Shown: positions 19,521 through 28,440 of the stretch, piece after piece
Position numbering within the stretch: the stretch's first letter is position 1
How the letters are laid out: each line of letters begins with the position of its first letter
DNA from: Oscillospiraceae bacterium
Lineage (GTDB): Bacteria > Bacillota > Clostridia > Oscillospirales > Oscillospiraceae
Assembly: GCA_022797115.1 (NCBI GenBank)
Contig: JAAWKB010000012.1
Location: 1 to 38,092, forward strand
Reading direction: 5' to 3'
Length of the DNA stretch: 38,092 nucleotides
Position numbers and translations under genes: made by a program
The notes under the pieces: model-generated
Databases searched by the model: none
The model's input: the letters and a program-made list of their open reading frames with translations, nothing else
What the model was told of the DNA's origin: nothing

Positions 19521-19940
19521 ATGGACGACATCATGATCGAAAGAATCTCTCCCATACAGCCTGTACAAAAGGCAAACCAGGTGGAGCAGATCCAGCCGGT
19601 CAGCCGCAGGGAGGCGGGAAGCCGGTTTACAGCAATGCTCCAGCGGGAGCTTGGCAAGGCAGCGGCCCCAGCAGAAGAGAGCTTTTCCATCGCGTTCTCA
19701 AAACACGCCATGACGCGGGCAGAGGAGCGGGGCATTGAGGTGACGCCGGCGCTGATCGGCCAGCTGACCGACTCTGTGGAGCGGGCCCAGGCCAAGGGCG
19801 CAACCAATATCCTGGCCTTTGACGCTACCCGTGCGTTTATCATCAACGTCCCCCATGGGAGGGTGATCACCACCATGTCCCAGGAGGAGATGCAGGAGAA
19901 TATTTTCACCAACATTGACGGCGCCGTGCTTCTGAAATAG
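19521..19940 (+). CDS. Flagellar operon protein, TIGR02530-like
   Basis: SKHAMTRAEERGIEVTPALIGQLTDSVERAQAKGATNILAFDATRAFIINVPHGRVITTM; between flgD and flgE. Confidence 0.85.
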   Translation: MDDIMIERISPIQPVQKANQVEQIQPVSRREAGSRFTAMLQRELGKAAAPAEESFSIAFSKHAMTRAEERGIEVTPALIGQLTDSVERAQAKGATNILAFDATRAFIINVPHGRVITTMSQEEMQENIFTNIDGAVLLK

Positions 19941-20030
19941 AAAGGGCAGGACCTCTACAGGATGCTTTGCCCCTCCGCCCGATTGGCGGGGGGACGGCGG
20001 CGCCAGAGGAAAAAAAGGAGTAATGATTAC

Positions 20031-21371
20031 ATGACCGGAGCAATGTATGCCGCCATTGGCGGCCTCAAGACCCACATGGCAAACCTGAACGTAATCGGCA
20101 ACAACATTGCAAACGTGAACACCGCCGGCTACAAGGCCCAGCGGATGACTTTCCAGGAGTCGATCTATGCCTCCAGCAAGTCCGGCAGCGACGGCGGCGT
20201 CACCACCGGCGGCAACAACCCCTCCCAGATCGGCTACGGTTCCTCCATCGGGTCCATTGACCTGAACATGACCCCCGGAACCTACAACCCCACCGGCTTC
20301 GGCCTGGACTGCATGATTGGCGGCGAGGGCTTCTTCCTGGTGGGCGACAAGAACCTGAACATCAACAGCGCGGAGGATCTGAGCAAGCCCCTGCTCACCC
20401 GCGTGGGCAACTTCTGGAAGGACCCTGAAGGATATATCTGCGACCGCAACGGCAACGTGCTCTATGGTTACGCTACGGTATACAACCCGGATTATGACCC
20501 CACCTTGACCGACGAGCAGATCGAAGAGGCGAAGCAGCAGGGCAAGAACGTCGGCCCGACCATGATCAGCACCCAGCTGGTGCCCCTGCGCCTGCCCCTG
20601 GCGGCGGATGTCCCCACCGATGCGAACGGCGGCAAAGATGGCGATACCTACAACTGGACTGTGGGAGACCCGGTCTACGGGATGCTCAGCACGGCTACCG
20701 GTGCAAATGACGCCAGAGTGAATGTCTCCCTGGCGGAGAATCTTAAAGATTATGTTGATGACACGGGTAAATTCGATCCGACAAAGTTCAATGCGGATGG
20801 CGGTATCGGCCGGCCGATTGAAACGTCAGAGCCGGGAGCGGACGGCACGAATACGGTAACATACGGAAATATACCGGATGCAGTGATCAAGAAGATCCCC
20901 ATCCCCAACACCAACGACAAGGTCATCAGCGTCAAGAACCTGTCCATCAACAAGCAGGGCGCCATCACCTGTACCTGCGACAACGGCCAGAGCGTGGTAG
21001 TCGGCTACGCAGCCATTGCCAACGTGGCCTCCCCCGACGGCGTGACCCACGTCGACGGGCCCTATTACAAGGCCATGGAGGGCGCGGGCGATATCAGCGT
21101 CAGCGGCGTAGGCGGCGTTCTGGAGAACAAGTTCCTGAACAACCAGACGGTTGTTGGGGAGGGCGAGGATACCCGCTCCCCCGCCACTGCCGATGCCATC
21201 GGCCTGGGCAGCGGCATTGAGATCAAGAATGGCGGCCTGGAGATGTCCGGCGCGGACGTGGCAACAGAGTTCTCCAACATGATCCTGACCCAGCGCGGCT
21301 ATCAGGCCAACACCCGCATCGTCACAGTCACCGACTCCATGCTCGAAGAGCTGGTTAATATGAAGCGGTAA
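20031..21371 (+). CDS. flgE: Flagellar hook protein FlgE
   Basis: MYAAIGGLKTHMANLNVIGNNIANVNTAGYKAQRMTFQESIY; C-term FSNMILTQRGYQANTRIVTVTDSMLEELVNMKR. Confidence 0.95.
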   Translation: MTGAMYAAIGGLKTHMANLNVIGNNIANVNTAGYKAQRMTFQESIYASSKSGSDGGVTTGGNNPSQIGYGSSIGSIDLNMTPGTYNPTGFGLDCMIGGEGFFLVGDKNLNINSAEDLSKPLLTRVGNFWKDPEGYICDRNGNVLYGYATVYNPDYDPTLTDEQIEEAKQQGKNVGPTMISTQLVPLRLPLAADVPTDANGGKDGDTYNWTVGDPVYGMLSTATGANDARVNVSLAENLKDYVDDTGKFDPTKFNADGGIGRPIETSEPGADGTNTVTYGNIPDAVIKKIPIPNTNDKVISVKNLSINKQGAITCTCDNGQSVVVGYAAIANVASPDGVTHVDGPYYKAMEGAGDISVSGVGGVLENKFLNNQTVVGEGEDTRSPATADAIGLGSGIEIKNGGLEMSGADVATEFSNMILTQRGYQANTRIVTVTDSMLEELVNMKR

Positions 21372-21416
21372 GGCTAAGCCTGCCGGCAGTCCCTACTAAC
21401 TATTGATGCCCCAAAG

Positions 21417-21444
21417 CCCCCGGCCGCAAGGCAGCGGCCGGGGG
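21417..21444. repeat. Perfect stem-loop CCCCCGGCCGC-aaggca-GCGGCCGGGGG between flgE and swrD
   Basis: 11-bp perfect stem, 6-nt loop, no U-tract. Confidence 0.7.
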
Positions 21445-21464
21445 AGAGATGAAAGGAGAGTGCC

Positions 21465-21680
21465 ATGATTGTCCTGACCAAGAGAAACAACGAGCGGTTC
21501 CTGCTCAATCATAACCAGATTGAGAGCATTGAGATGATCCCCGAATCGAAGATTGTGATGATGAACCGGGACTACTTCATCGTGAAAGAGGAGCCAGATG
21601 TCATCATCAAAAAAATTCAGGAGTACAACGCAAAGGTACAGGACGTCCACCGTGCGATTACGGTCTGGGACAAGCGCTGA
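21465..21680 (+). CDS. swrD: FlbD/SwrD family flagellar protein
   Basis: MIVLTKRNNERFLLNHNQIESIEMIPESKIVMMNRDYFIVKEEPDVIIKKI; after flgE. Confidence 0.93.
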   Translation: MIVLTKRNNERFLLNHNQIESIEMIPESKIVMMNRDYFIVKEEPDVIIKKIQEYNAKVQDVHRAITVWDKR

Positions 21681-21694
21681 CGCTCTGTGAAGAG

Positions 21695-21780
21695 GGGGAC
21701 GCATTTGAGGGATGCTGAGGCGGCGGGGAGCGGGTCCCGCGCGGCCCATCCCCGACCTCAACATCGGTCGAATGCGCCCC
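21695..21780. repeat. Long intergenic stem-loop upstream of motA
   Basis: Nested complementary blocks: GGGG/CCCC, CGCATT/AATGCG, GATG/CATC, TGAGG/CCTCA, CGGGGA/TCCCCG, GCGG/CCGC. Confidence 0.7.
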
Positions 21781-21825
21781 GTATAAATTGGAAAACAACT
21801 CCCGCTGCGGGAGCAAAACGGGTGT
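21777..21825 (+). repeat. Intergenic element copy 1 (CCCCG-TATAAATTGGAAAACAAC + hairpin) upstream of motA
   Basis: Matches copy 2 at 29537-29583: CCCCG(CA)TATAAAyTGGAAAACArC plus GC hairpin with CTGC loop. Confidence 0.55.
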
Positions 21826-21830
21826 GAAGT

Positions 21831-22646
21831 ATGAATATTCTGTATATCATCGGTGTAGCAGTCGCTTTCTTGGTCATGGTCGTTGGTATGATGCAGGGCA
21901 GCGCCAGCGGCGCGTTCCTGGACCCGACACAGCTGAAAAACTTCATAGACGGCGCGAGTATTTTTATCACCATCGGCTGTACCTTTGCGGTCATGGTGGC
22001 ATCCTTCCCTGGCGGCGCTTTGAAGGATATCCCCAAGCATTTCAAGGTACTTATGAACACCAAGGGCAACGACCCCCTTGCAATTATTGACGAGCTGGTC
22101 GAGCTGGCTCAGGTGGCGAGAAAGAACGGCCTGCTGGCCCTGGAGGAAAAGGGCAACGCCCAGACAAACCCGTTCTTTAAGCAGTGTATCATGCTGATCG
22201 TGGACAATAACGACGCCGACCAGGTCCGCGAAATTATGATGAACGATATCGAGCAGTCCTCCGCCCGCCATGAGGCCGGCGCGGGGATGTACGACAAGGG
22301 CAGCTCCGTGGCCCCGGCCTTCGGCATGGTCGGTACGCTAGTGGGCCTGATTAACATGCTCAAGGGCATGGATATGGATTCCGGCGGCGCGGGAAACATC
22401 GGTGCGGCCATGGGTACCGCCCTGATTACCACCCTGTACGGCTGCGTACTGGCCCATATGATCTTCGGGCCCATTGCTTCGCAGCTGCGCGAGCGCGACG
22501 AGGAGGAGGTCCTCTGTAAGCTTATCATTGTGGAGGGCATTATGTCCATCCAGGCGGGCGCAAACCCCAAGTTCCTGCGGGAGAAGCTGCTGACCTTCGT
22601 CTCCCAGCGCCAGCGCGACGACGGCGGCAAGGCCAAGAAGGAGTAA
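21831..22646 (+). CDS. motA: Flagellar motor stator protein MotA
   Basis: MotA/ExbB-type: MGTLVGLINMLKGMD...GAAMGTALITTLYGCVLAHMIFGPIASQLRERDEEE; before motB. Confidence 0.95.
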   Translation: MNILYIIGVAVAFLVMVVGMMQGSASGAFLDPTQLKNFIDGASIFITIGCTFAVMVASFPGGALKDIPKHFKVLMNTKGNDPLAIIDELVELAQVARKNGLLALEEKGNAQTNPFFKQCIMLIVDNNDADQVREIMMNDIEQSSARHEAGAGMYDKGSSVAPAFGMVGTLVGLINMLKGMDMDSGGAGNIGAAMGTALITTLYGCVLAHMIFGPIASQLRERDEEEVLCKLIIVEGIMSIQAGANPKFLREKLLTFVSQRQRDDGGKAKKE

Positions 22647-22688
22647 GGATTACCGTGCGTGTTCTGAGAAATCGAGAGGAGGCCCATT

Positions 22689-23525
22689 ATGGCGTCTCTT
22701 AAAAAGAAAAAGAGCGGCGGGGGCGGCGCAAACTGGATGGACACCTATGGCGACATGGTTACGCTGCTGCTGTGCTTTTTCGTCCTGCTCTACTCGATCT
22801 CCAGCATCGACGAGCAGAAGTGGATGTGGGTGGTCAAGAGCTTCAACGAAAATGCGGCCTTGAATGACGACGCCCCGGAGGGACCGGAAGGCGAACAGAA
22901 TTTGGGGGGCGGCAACGACATGCCCATGACACAAAACGAGATCAATGAGGTGTTCGATACCCTCTACGAGTATATCGCTGAGTACGCCGCGCAGCAGGAC
23001 AGCGCGTCCATCACTGTCAGCGAGGGCGACGGGATGGTGTTCATCTCCTTCAGCGACTCCCTCTTTTTTGACGGCGACCGATACGCCCTGCGCAAGGAAG
23101 GGCAGGCAGCTTTGGACGCCATCCTGCCTGCCTTGGAGCAGGCGGCCCCTTATATCAATGAGATCCGGGTCCTCGGCCATACGGCCACGGCCCTCTCAAA
23201 TACCTATAACGCCCGGAAGGACCGCACCCTAGCCAGCAACCGCGCAAACGAAGTGCTGGTGTACCTGCTGGAGCACAGCGATGTGCTGGACCCGGCCCGG
23301 CTGATCAGCTTGGGCTACGGCCAGTGGCGGCCGGTGGCGCCTAACGATGTGGAGAGCGAGCGGGCCAAGAACCGGCGCGTAGAGCTGATTATCACAGGCG
23401 AGGATTTGGAAGACGCGCTCTCTGACAGCGTAGCGCAGTATTATACTGAGACCGGCCAGAGCCAGCCGGGCGCGGAAGGGGAGCTTCCCGCCGATGCCCC
23501 CCTCCCGGCTGTAACCCAGCCGTAA
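22689..23525 (+). CDS. motB: Flagellar motor protein MotB (OmpA-like C-terminus)
   Basis: WMDTYGDMVTLLLCFFVLLYSISSID; OmpA IRVLGHTAT...RTLASNRANEVLVYL. Confidence 0.95.
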   Translation: MASLKKKKSGGGGANWMDTYGDMVTLLLCFFVLLYSISSIDEQKWMWVVKSFNENAALNDDAPEGPEGEQNLGGGNDMPMTQNEINEVFDTLYEYIAEYAAQQDSASITVSEGDGMVFISFSDSLFFDGDRYALRKEGQAALDAILPALEQAAPYINEIRVLGHTATALSNTYNARKDRTLASNRANEVLVYLLEHSDVLDPARLISLGYGQWRPVAPNDVESERAKNRRVELIITGEDLEDALSDSVAQYYTETGQSQPGAEGELPADAPLPAVTQP

Positions 23526-23587
23526 GCGCGGCGGCGCGGCGATACGATGACCGTGTATGAATCCATTACCCGGAATGAGGAGACAAT

Positions 23588-24580
23588 ATGGCAGAAGTCT
23601 TATCACAAAGTCAAATTGACGCGCTGCTGGCGGCGGCCCAAAGCGGGGCAATGGATCTCGACGCTCCGGCAGAGGAATCTTCGGAAAAGAAATACCGGAA
23701 GTACGACTTCTATAGCCCGCGCAAGTTCACGAAGGACCGGCTCAAGATGCTCAACAGCATTTTTGAGAACTATTCCCGCGTCATCAATTCCCGTATCAAC
23801 GCAATGCTCCACTCCACCTGTGAGATCGCGGTGGAGAGCGTGGAGGAGCAGCGCTACAACGAATTCTCCAACGCGCTGCGGGACAGCGATGTGCTGGCCC
23901 TGGTGAAGATCGATCAGGAGGCGCTCCAGGAGGAAACGCCGATTCTGGTGCATATGGACACCACCGTCCTGCTGACTATGATGGACCGCCTGATGGGCGG
24001 CGAAGGGGAGCCGGACGACAGCTTGGAGTCGGAGTACAACCTGACGGATGTAGAGCTGAAGATGTATGCAGACTTGATGTCGGATTTGATGGAGGTTCTC
24101 GGCCAAAGCTGGGAAAACTATATGAGTATCGACTTCGAGTACGTGCGCACAGAGGTCAACCCCACCATGGTCCAGCTCATCGGCTTTGATGAGACCGTGG
24201 TGATCGTGGGAATCCAGATCAATTTCCCCAACAACAGCAGCGGCCGCATGAGCATCTGCCTGCCCGGCGTGATGCTGGCCAATATTTTTGCAGAGATCGG
24301 CAAGAACAACACCCGACGCACCAGCGGGGAGGATAAGTCGGAGGAAATTTTCGACTCCCTGCGCGACACAGATTTGGAAATCATAGCGGAGCTGGGACGG
24401 ACGCATCTGCTGCTCAGCGACATCTACCATCTGAACGTGGGAGACGTGGTGAATATCAAGCAGCCCAAGGATACGCCCATTTTCCTGAATATCGGAGGCC
24501 GCCGCTGGTTTGACGGCCGTATGGGGGTCTACAACAAGCAGAAGGCCGTGAAAATCGGTGAGACATACATTAAGGCTTAA
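23588..24580 (+). CDS. fliM: Flagellar motor switch protein FliM
   Basis: N-term MAEVLSQSQIDALLAAAQSG; KYDFYSPRKFTKDRLKMLNSIFENYSR; C-term SpoA-like domain. Confidence 0.96.
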   Translation: MAEVLSQSQIDALLAAAQSGAMDLDAPAEESSEKKYRKYDFYSPRKFTKDRLKMLNSIFENYSRVINSRINAMLHSTCEIAVESVEEQRYNEFSNALRDSDVLALVKIDQEALQEETPILVHMDTTVLLTMMDRLMGGEGEPDDSLESEYNLTDVELKMYADLMSDLMEVLGQSWENYMSIDFEYVRTEVNPTMVQLIGFDETVVIVGIQINFPNNSSGRMSICLPGVMLANIFAEIGKNNTRRTSGEDKSEEIFDSLRDTDLEIIAELGRTHLLLSDIYHLNVGDVVNIKQPKDTPIFLNIGGRRWFDGRMGVYNKQKAVKIGETYIKA

Positions 24581-24594
24581 AGGAGCGGAACCGG

Positions 24595-25902
24595 ATGGGA
24601 GATACTATTTTTAGCCCGATGGTCATTGACGCCATCGGAGAGATCATGAACATCAGCCTCGGCTCCTCCGCCACAGCGGTGTCCAACATGCTGGATCACC
24701 GTGTAGACATCACGACGCCTACGGTCAGAGTTGTCAATGCGGAGGATTTCACCCTGGGGGAAATCGAGCCGGCCGTGGGCGTAGAGATCAAGTACGTCTG
24801 CGGTGTTGAAGGCAGCAATATCATGATGCTCAAGCGCAGCGATGTGAAAGCCATCGTGGATATCCTCCTTGGCTCGGAAACGGAGGATGAGGAGTTCCAA
24901 CTGGACGAGCTGAGTGTCAGCGTAGTCTGCGAGGTCATGAACCAGATGATGGGCGCGGCCTCTACGGCCCTGTCGGACCTGCTGGGCCGTATGGTGAACA
25001 TTTCCACCCCTGAGTCCTTCGAGATGGACGACTTGGATAAGGTGCGGCGTGAACACTTCCCTGTGCAGACGGGCCCCGTGGTTGTAGTCAGCTTTAAGCT
25101 GAGCATTGAGGGGATCGTTGAGAGCGAGTTCATGAACGTGATGAGCGTGGAGCTGGTTCAGGAGCTGGTGAGCGGCTTTGGGATTGACCTGGATAACGAG
25201 GGGGCCACCGACAGTGCCCCCCCGCCGCCCCCTGCCCCCGCCCCCACTCCGGCGCCTGCGCCGGAGCCCTCCGGGAGCGGCGGTACGCTCAGCCAGGAGG
25301 AGATCGAGCGCCTGCTTGCCGGCGGCGCAGACAGCGAACCTGCCCCGGCCCCCGCGCCAACGCCGGCTCCTGCACCGGCGGCAGCGCAGACGCCCCCGCC
25401 CCAGCAGATGCCGGCAGGGCAGCCGGCGGCGGGCCAGCCCCCCTACTATCAGGCGCCTCCCGGCGGCGCGCCCTATCCCCAGGTTCCCGGGCAGGGCGGA
25501 TACCCCTATCCGCCCATGTATCCGCCCTACTATATGTACCCGCCCCAGCCGCAGCAGCCGCCGGAGCCGAAGATGATCAACGCCAAAACGGCGAGTATGC
25601 CGGATCTGAACCCGGAGAACGCACTCCCGCAGGAGCAGCGGCAGAATCTGGATCTCATCATGTCCGTCTCCCTGGAGGTGGCTGTAGAGATCGGCCGTAC
25701 GCGCCGGAAGATCCAGGACATCGTCGCTTTCTCCAAGGGTTCGCTGGTGGTGCTGGACAAATTGGCGGGAGACCAAGTGGACCTGCTTGTCAACGGCCAA
25801 TGCATCGCCAGGGGCGACGTGGTGGTCATCGACGACAACTTCGGCATCCGTATTACAGAGATCCTCCAGAAACCCGACATCAATGAACTGGCAAAATTTT
25901 AA
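24595..25902 (+). CDS. fliY: Flagellar motor switch phosphatase FliY (CheC-like domain + Pro/Tyr-rich linker + FliN/SpoA domain)
   Basis: CheC-like motifs DAIGEIMN and SVVCEVMN; linker with LSQEEIERLLAGG; C-term LDLIMSVSLEVAVEIGRTRRKIQDIVAFSKGSLVVLDKLAGDQVDLLVNGQCIARGDVVVIDDNFGIRITEI. Confidence 0.95.
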   Translation: MGDTIFSPMVIDAIGEIMNISLGSSATAVSNMLDHRVDITTPTVRVVNAEDFTLGEIEPAVGVEIKYVCGVEGSNIMMLKRSDVKAIVDILLGSETEDEEFQLDELSVSVVCEVMNQMMGAASTALSDLLGRMVNISTPESFEMDDLDKVRREHFPVQTGPVVVVSFKLSIEGIVESEFMNVMSVELVQELVSGFGIDLDNEGATDSAPPPPPAPAPTPAPAPEPSGSGGTLSQEEIERLLAGGADSEPAPAPAPTPAPAPAAAQTPPPQQMPAGQPAAGQPPYYQAPPGGAPYPQVPGQGGYPYPPMYPPYYMYPPQPQQPPEPKMINAKTASMPDLNPENALPQEQRQNLDLIMSVSLEVAVEIGRTRRKIQDIVAFSKGSLVVLDKLAGDQVDLLVNGQCIARGDVVVIDDNFGIRITEILQKPDINELAKF

Positions 25903-25951
25903 GGGCCAGTATGAAATAACTATATTTTAAGAAGGAAAAGGGTGTATTGTA

Positions 25952-26317
25952 ATGGCTAAGATTTTAGTGGTAGACGACGCCGCTTTCATGCGGAAGGTAA
26001 TCAAGGACACGCTCAGCAAGGCCGGGTATACGGATCTTCATGAGGCGGTAGACGGGGCGGATGCCGTGGAGAAATACAACTCCCTGAAGCCCAACCTGGT
26101 GCTCATGGATATCACCATGCCCAACATGGACGGCCTGGAGGCCCTCAAGGCCATCCGCGCTGCCGATGGCGGCGCAAACGTGGTCATGTGCTCCGCCATG
26201 GGCCAGGAGACCATGGTCATCGACGCCATCCGTTCCGGCGCAAAGGACTTCATTGTCAAGCCCTTCAAGGGTGAGCGCGTGCTCAAGACCGTTACTTCCA
26301 TCGTAGGCGAGCCCTGA
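25952..26317 (+). CDS. cheY: Chemotaxis response regulator CheY
   Basis: ILVVDDAAFMRKVIKDTL; LMDITMPNMDGLEALK; KPFKGERVL. Confidence 0.95.
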   Translation: MAKILVVDDAAFMRKVIKDTLSKAGYTDLHEAVDGADAVEKYNSLKPNLVLMDITMPNMDGLEALKAIRAADGGANVVMCSAMGQETMVIDAIRSGAKDFIVKPFKGERVLKTVTSIVGEP

Positions 26318-26676
26318 TGCCCCGGGACCTGCTTTCCCTGCTGGGTATTCTGCTGGTCCTGCTGCTGGTTTTAGGCGCGTGCTACCTGGTTACCCGCTGG
26401 GCCGGTACAGGCCTGTCCCTCCGGTTCGGCGCTGCGCCGGCCAGCCGGCAGATGCGCGTATTGGAGCGGCTGCCGGTGGGCCGGGACCAGGCCCTTTTGG
26501 TGGTCCAGGCCGCTGGCCGGTATTTTGTCATTGGCAGTTCTCCCTCCGGACTCTCCCTGTTGGCCGAACTGACGGAGGAGGAGGGGGCGCTGTGGTCTCC
26601 CCCCTCAGATGTCCTGGATGGGAATCAATACCCGGGTTTTGGCGACATACTGCGGAAATTCCGGGAAAAAAAGTAA
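26317..26676 (+). CDS. fliO: Flagellar biosynthetic protein FliO
   Basis: Single N-terminal TM followed by MRVLERLPVGRDQALLVVQAAGRYFVIGSSPSGLSLLAEL; before fliP. Confidence 0.88.
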   Translation: MPRDLLSLLGILLVLLLVLGACYLVTRWAGTGLSLRFGAAPASRQMRVLERLPVGRDQALLVVQAAGRYFVIGSSPSGLSLLAELTEEEGALWSPPSDVLDGNQYPGFGDILRKFREKK

Positions 26677-26697
26677 TCTGAGAGGAGGATCAGACCT

Positions 26698-27363
26698 GTG
26701 ACAGACGCGATCATCAATGTCAATGGCGGCAGCGTCCAGATGCTGGACATTTTACTGTTGACGACAGTCCTTACGCTGCTGCCGTCACTGGTGGTCATGA
26801 TGACCTCCTTCACCCGGTATGTGGTGGTTTTCTCCTTCCTGCGCACCGCCATGGGCACCCAGCAGACCCCGCCCAATATGGTTCTGGTGGGGATGGCGCT
26901 GATGCTGACGCTGTTCACAATGACGCCAACTCTGGACAGCATCCGCACAGATGCCTACGACCCCTATGTGGCCGGGGAGATCAGTCAGGAGGAATTTTTT
27001 GACCGGGCTCAGGACCCGCTCAAAAGCTTTATGCTGGACAACACAACGATTTCCAGCCTGGAGCTCTACTGCGAGATCTCCAACACAGAGCCTCCGGCCA
27101 GCCTGGACGACGCAGGGGAGCTATCCATGCTGGTGATTGTGCCCGCCTTTGTCACGACAGAGCTGAAGGCGGCCTTTGAGATCGGGTTCCTGCTGTATAT
27201 CCCCTTTATGCTCATTGATATCATCGTTTCCTCGACCCTGATGAGCATGGGCATGATCATGCTGCCGCCGTCCATGATATCCACCCCCTTTAAAATCCTC
27301 CTGTTCATCCTGCTGGATGGATGGCAGCTGCTGTTTTCCACGCTGGTGCGGGGAATCAACTGA
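26698..27363 (+). CDS. fliP: Flagellar type III export protein FliP (GTG start)
   Basis: [51 protein letters not shown]-type FliP signature. Confidence 0.96.
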   Translation: [221 protein letters not shown]

Positions 27364-27379
27364 GAGGGGGCGGTGAGCG

Positions 27380-27640
27380 ATGGATACTGTCATGATGACG
27401 GAGCTGATGCGGGAGGGCGTCTGGGTAGTGATCAAGCTGTGCGCCCCCATGCTGCTGCTGAGTATGCTGGTAGGCGTGCTGCTGGCGATCTTCCAAGCAG
27501 TCACCCAGATCCATGAGCAGACCCTCTCCTTCATCTTCAAGCTGACCGTAGTAGTCATCGTACTGCTGGTGGGCGGCGGATGGATGATGGAGACCCTCCT
27601 GGACTACGCAAGGAGCCTCTTTGCGCTGATGGTGAGTTAG
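27380..27640 (+). CDS. fliQ: Flagellar type III export protein FliQ
   Basis: MLLSMLVGVLLAIFQAVTQIHEQTLSFIFKL. Confidence 0.95.
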   Translation: MDTVMMTELMREGVWVVIKLCAPMLLLSMLVGVLLAIFQAVTQIHEQTLSFIFKLTVVVIVLLVGGGWMMETLLDYARSLFALMVS

Positions 27641-27651
27641 GAGGCGGGGCT

Positions 27652-28416
27652 TTGGATTGGGCGGAGCTGACCCTGTTTATGATGATCCTGGCCCGGATGA
27701 GCGGATTTGTCCTCTTCAACCCCATGTTCGGTCGGCAGAGTATCCCTGGCCTCATCAAAAGCGGCCTGATCCTGCTGCTGTCCGCCGCGACCTTCTCTAT
27801 GACGGCCTACCGCCCGGAGGTACCGGGGACAGTCCTGGAGATGGCGGTCCATTTCCTGCTGGAGATGGGCCTGGGGTATATCCTGGGACTGGTGATGAAC
27901 GTATTCTTCTATATCCCTCTGCTGAGCGGCGAGACCATCGACACACAGATGGGCATGAGCATGGGCAAGACCTACGACCCAGGCAGCCAGTCATCCATTT
28001 CGGTTACTGCCACGCTGCTCAATATCCTGATGACCCTGCTGTTTTTCGCGGCCAACGGCCACCACACCCTGCTGCGGATTATCCTGTGCTCCGGCCAGGT
28101 CATCCCCTTCGGTGCAGTCGCCTTTGGGGAGTCCGTCTATGCGGCAGTACTGGAGATCTTTATTGACTGCACAGTCATGGCCATCAAGCTCTGTATGCCG
28201 ATTCTGGCGGCGGAGCTGCTGGGCCAGGTGGGTATGGGTATCCTCATGAAGGTGATCCCGCAGATCAATGTCTTTGCCATCAACATCGAGCTGAAGGTCA
28301 TCATTGGCCTGAGCCTGCTGCTGATCCTGCTCACGCCCTTCAGCGAATACCTGCTGGAGCTGGAGACAAGGATGCTGCGTGCGCTCCAGAGTATGCTGCC
28401 GTTGATGGCAGGATAG
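27652..28416 (+). CDS. fliR: Flagellar type III export protein FliR (TTG start)
   Basis: MMILARMSGFVLFNPMFGRQSIPGLIKSGLILLLS; AGGAGG SD before TTG 27652. Confidence 0.92.
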   Translation: MDWAELTLFMMILARMSGFVLFNPMFGRQSIPGLIKSGLILLLSAATFSMTAYRPEVPGTVLEMAVHFLLEMGLGYILGLVMNVFFYIPLLSGETIDTQMGMSMGKTYDPGSQSSISVTATLLNILMTLLFFAANGHHTLLRIILCSGQVIPFGAVAFGESVYAAVLEIFIDCTVMAIKLCMPILAAELLGQVGMGILMKVIPQINVFAINIELKVIIGLSLLLILLTPFSEYLLELETRMLRALQSMLPLMAG

Positions 28417-28420
28417 CGGA

Positions 28421-28440
28421 CCCGGCCCGCCAGGGCCGGG
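28421..28440. repeat. Perfect stem-loop CCCGGCCC-gcca-GGGCCGGG between fliR and flhB
   Basis: 8-bp perfect stem, 4-nt loop, immediately after the fliR stop. Confidence 0.65.

Noticed and set aside
25216-25575. Alternative-frame Arg/Pro-rich ORF within fliY
   Set aside because: Out-of-frame reading of the GC-rich linker; the fliY frame is clearly coding.
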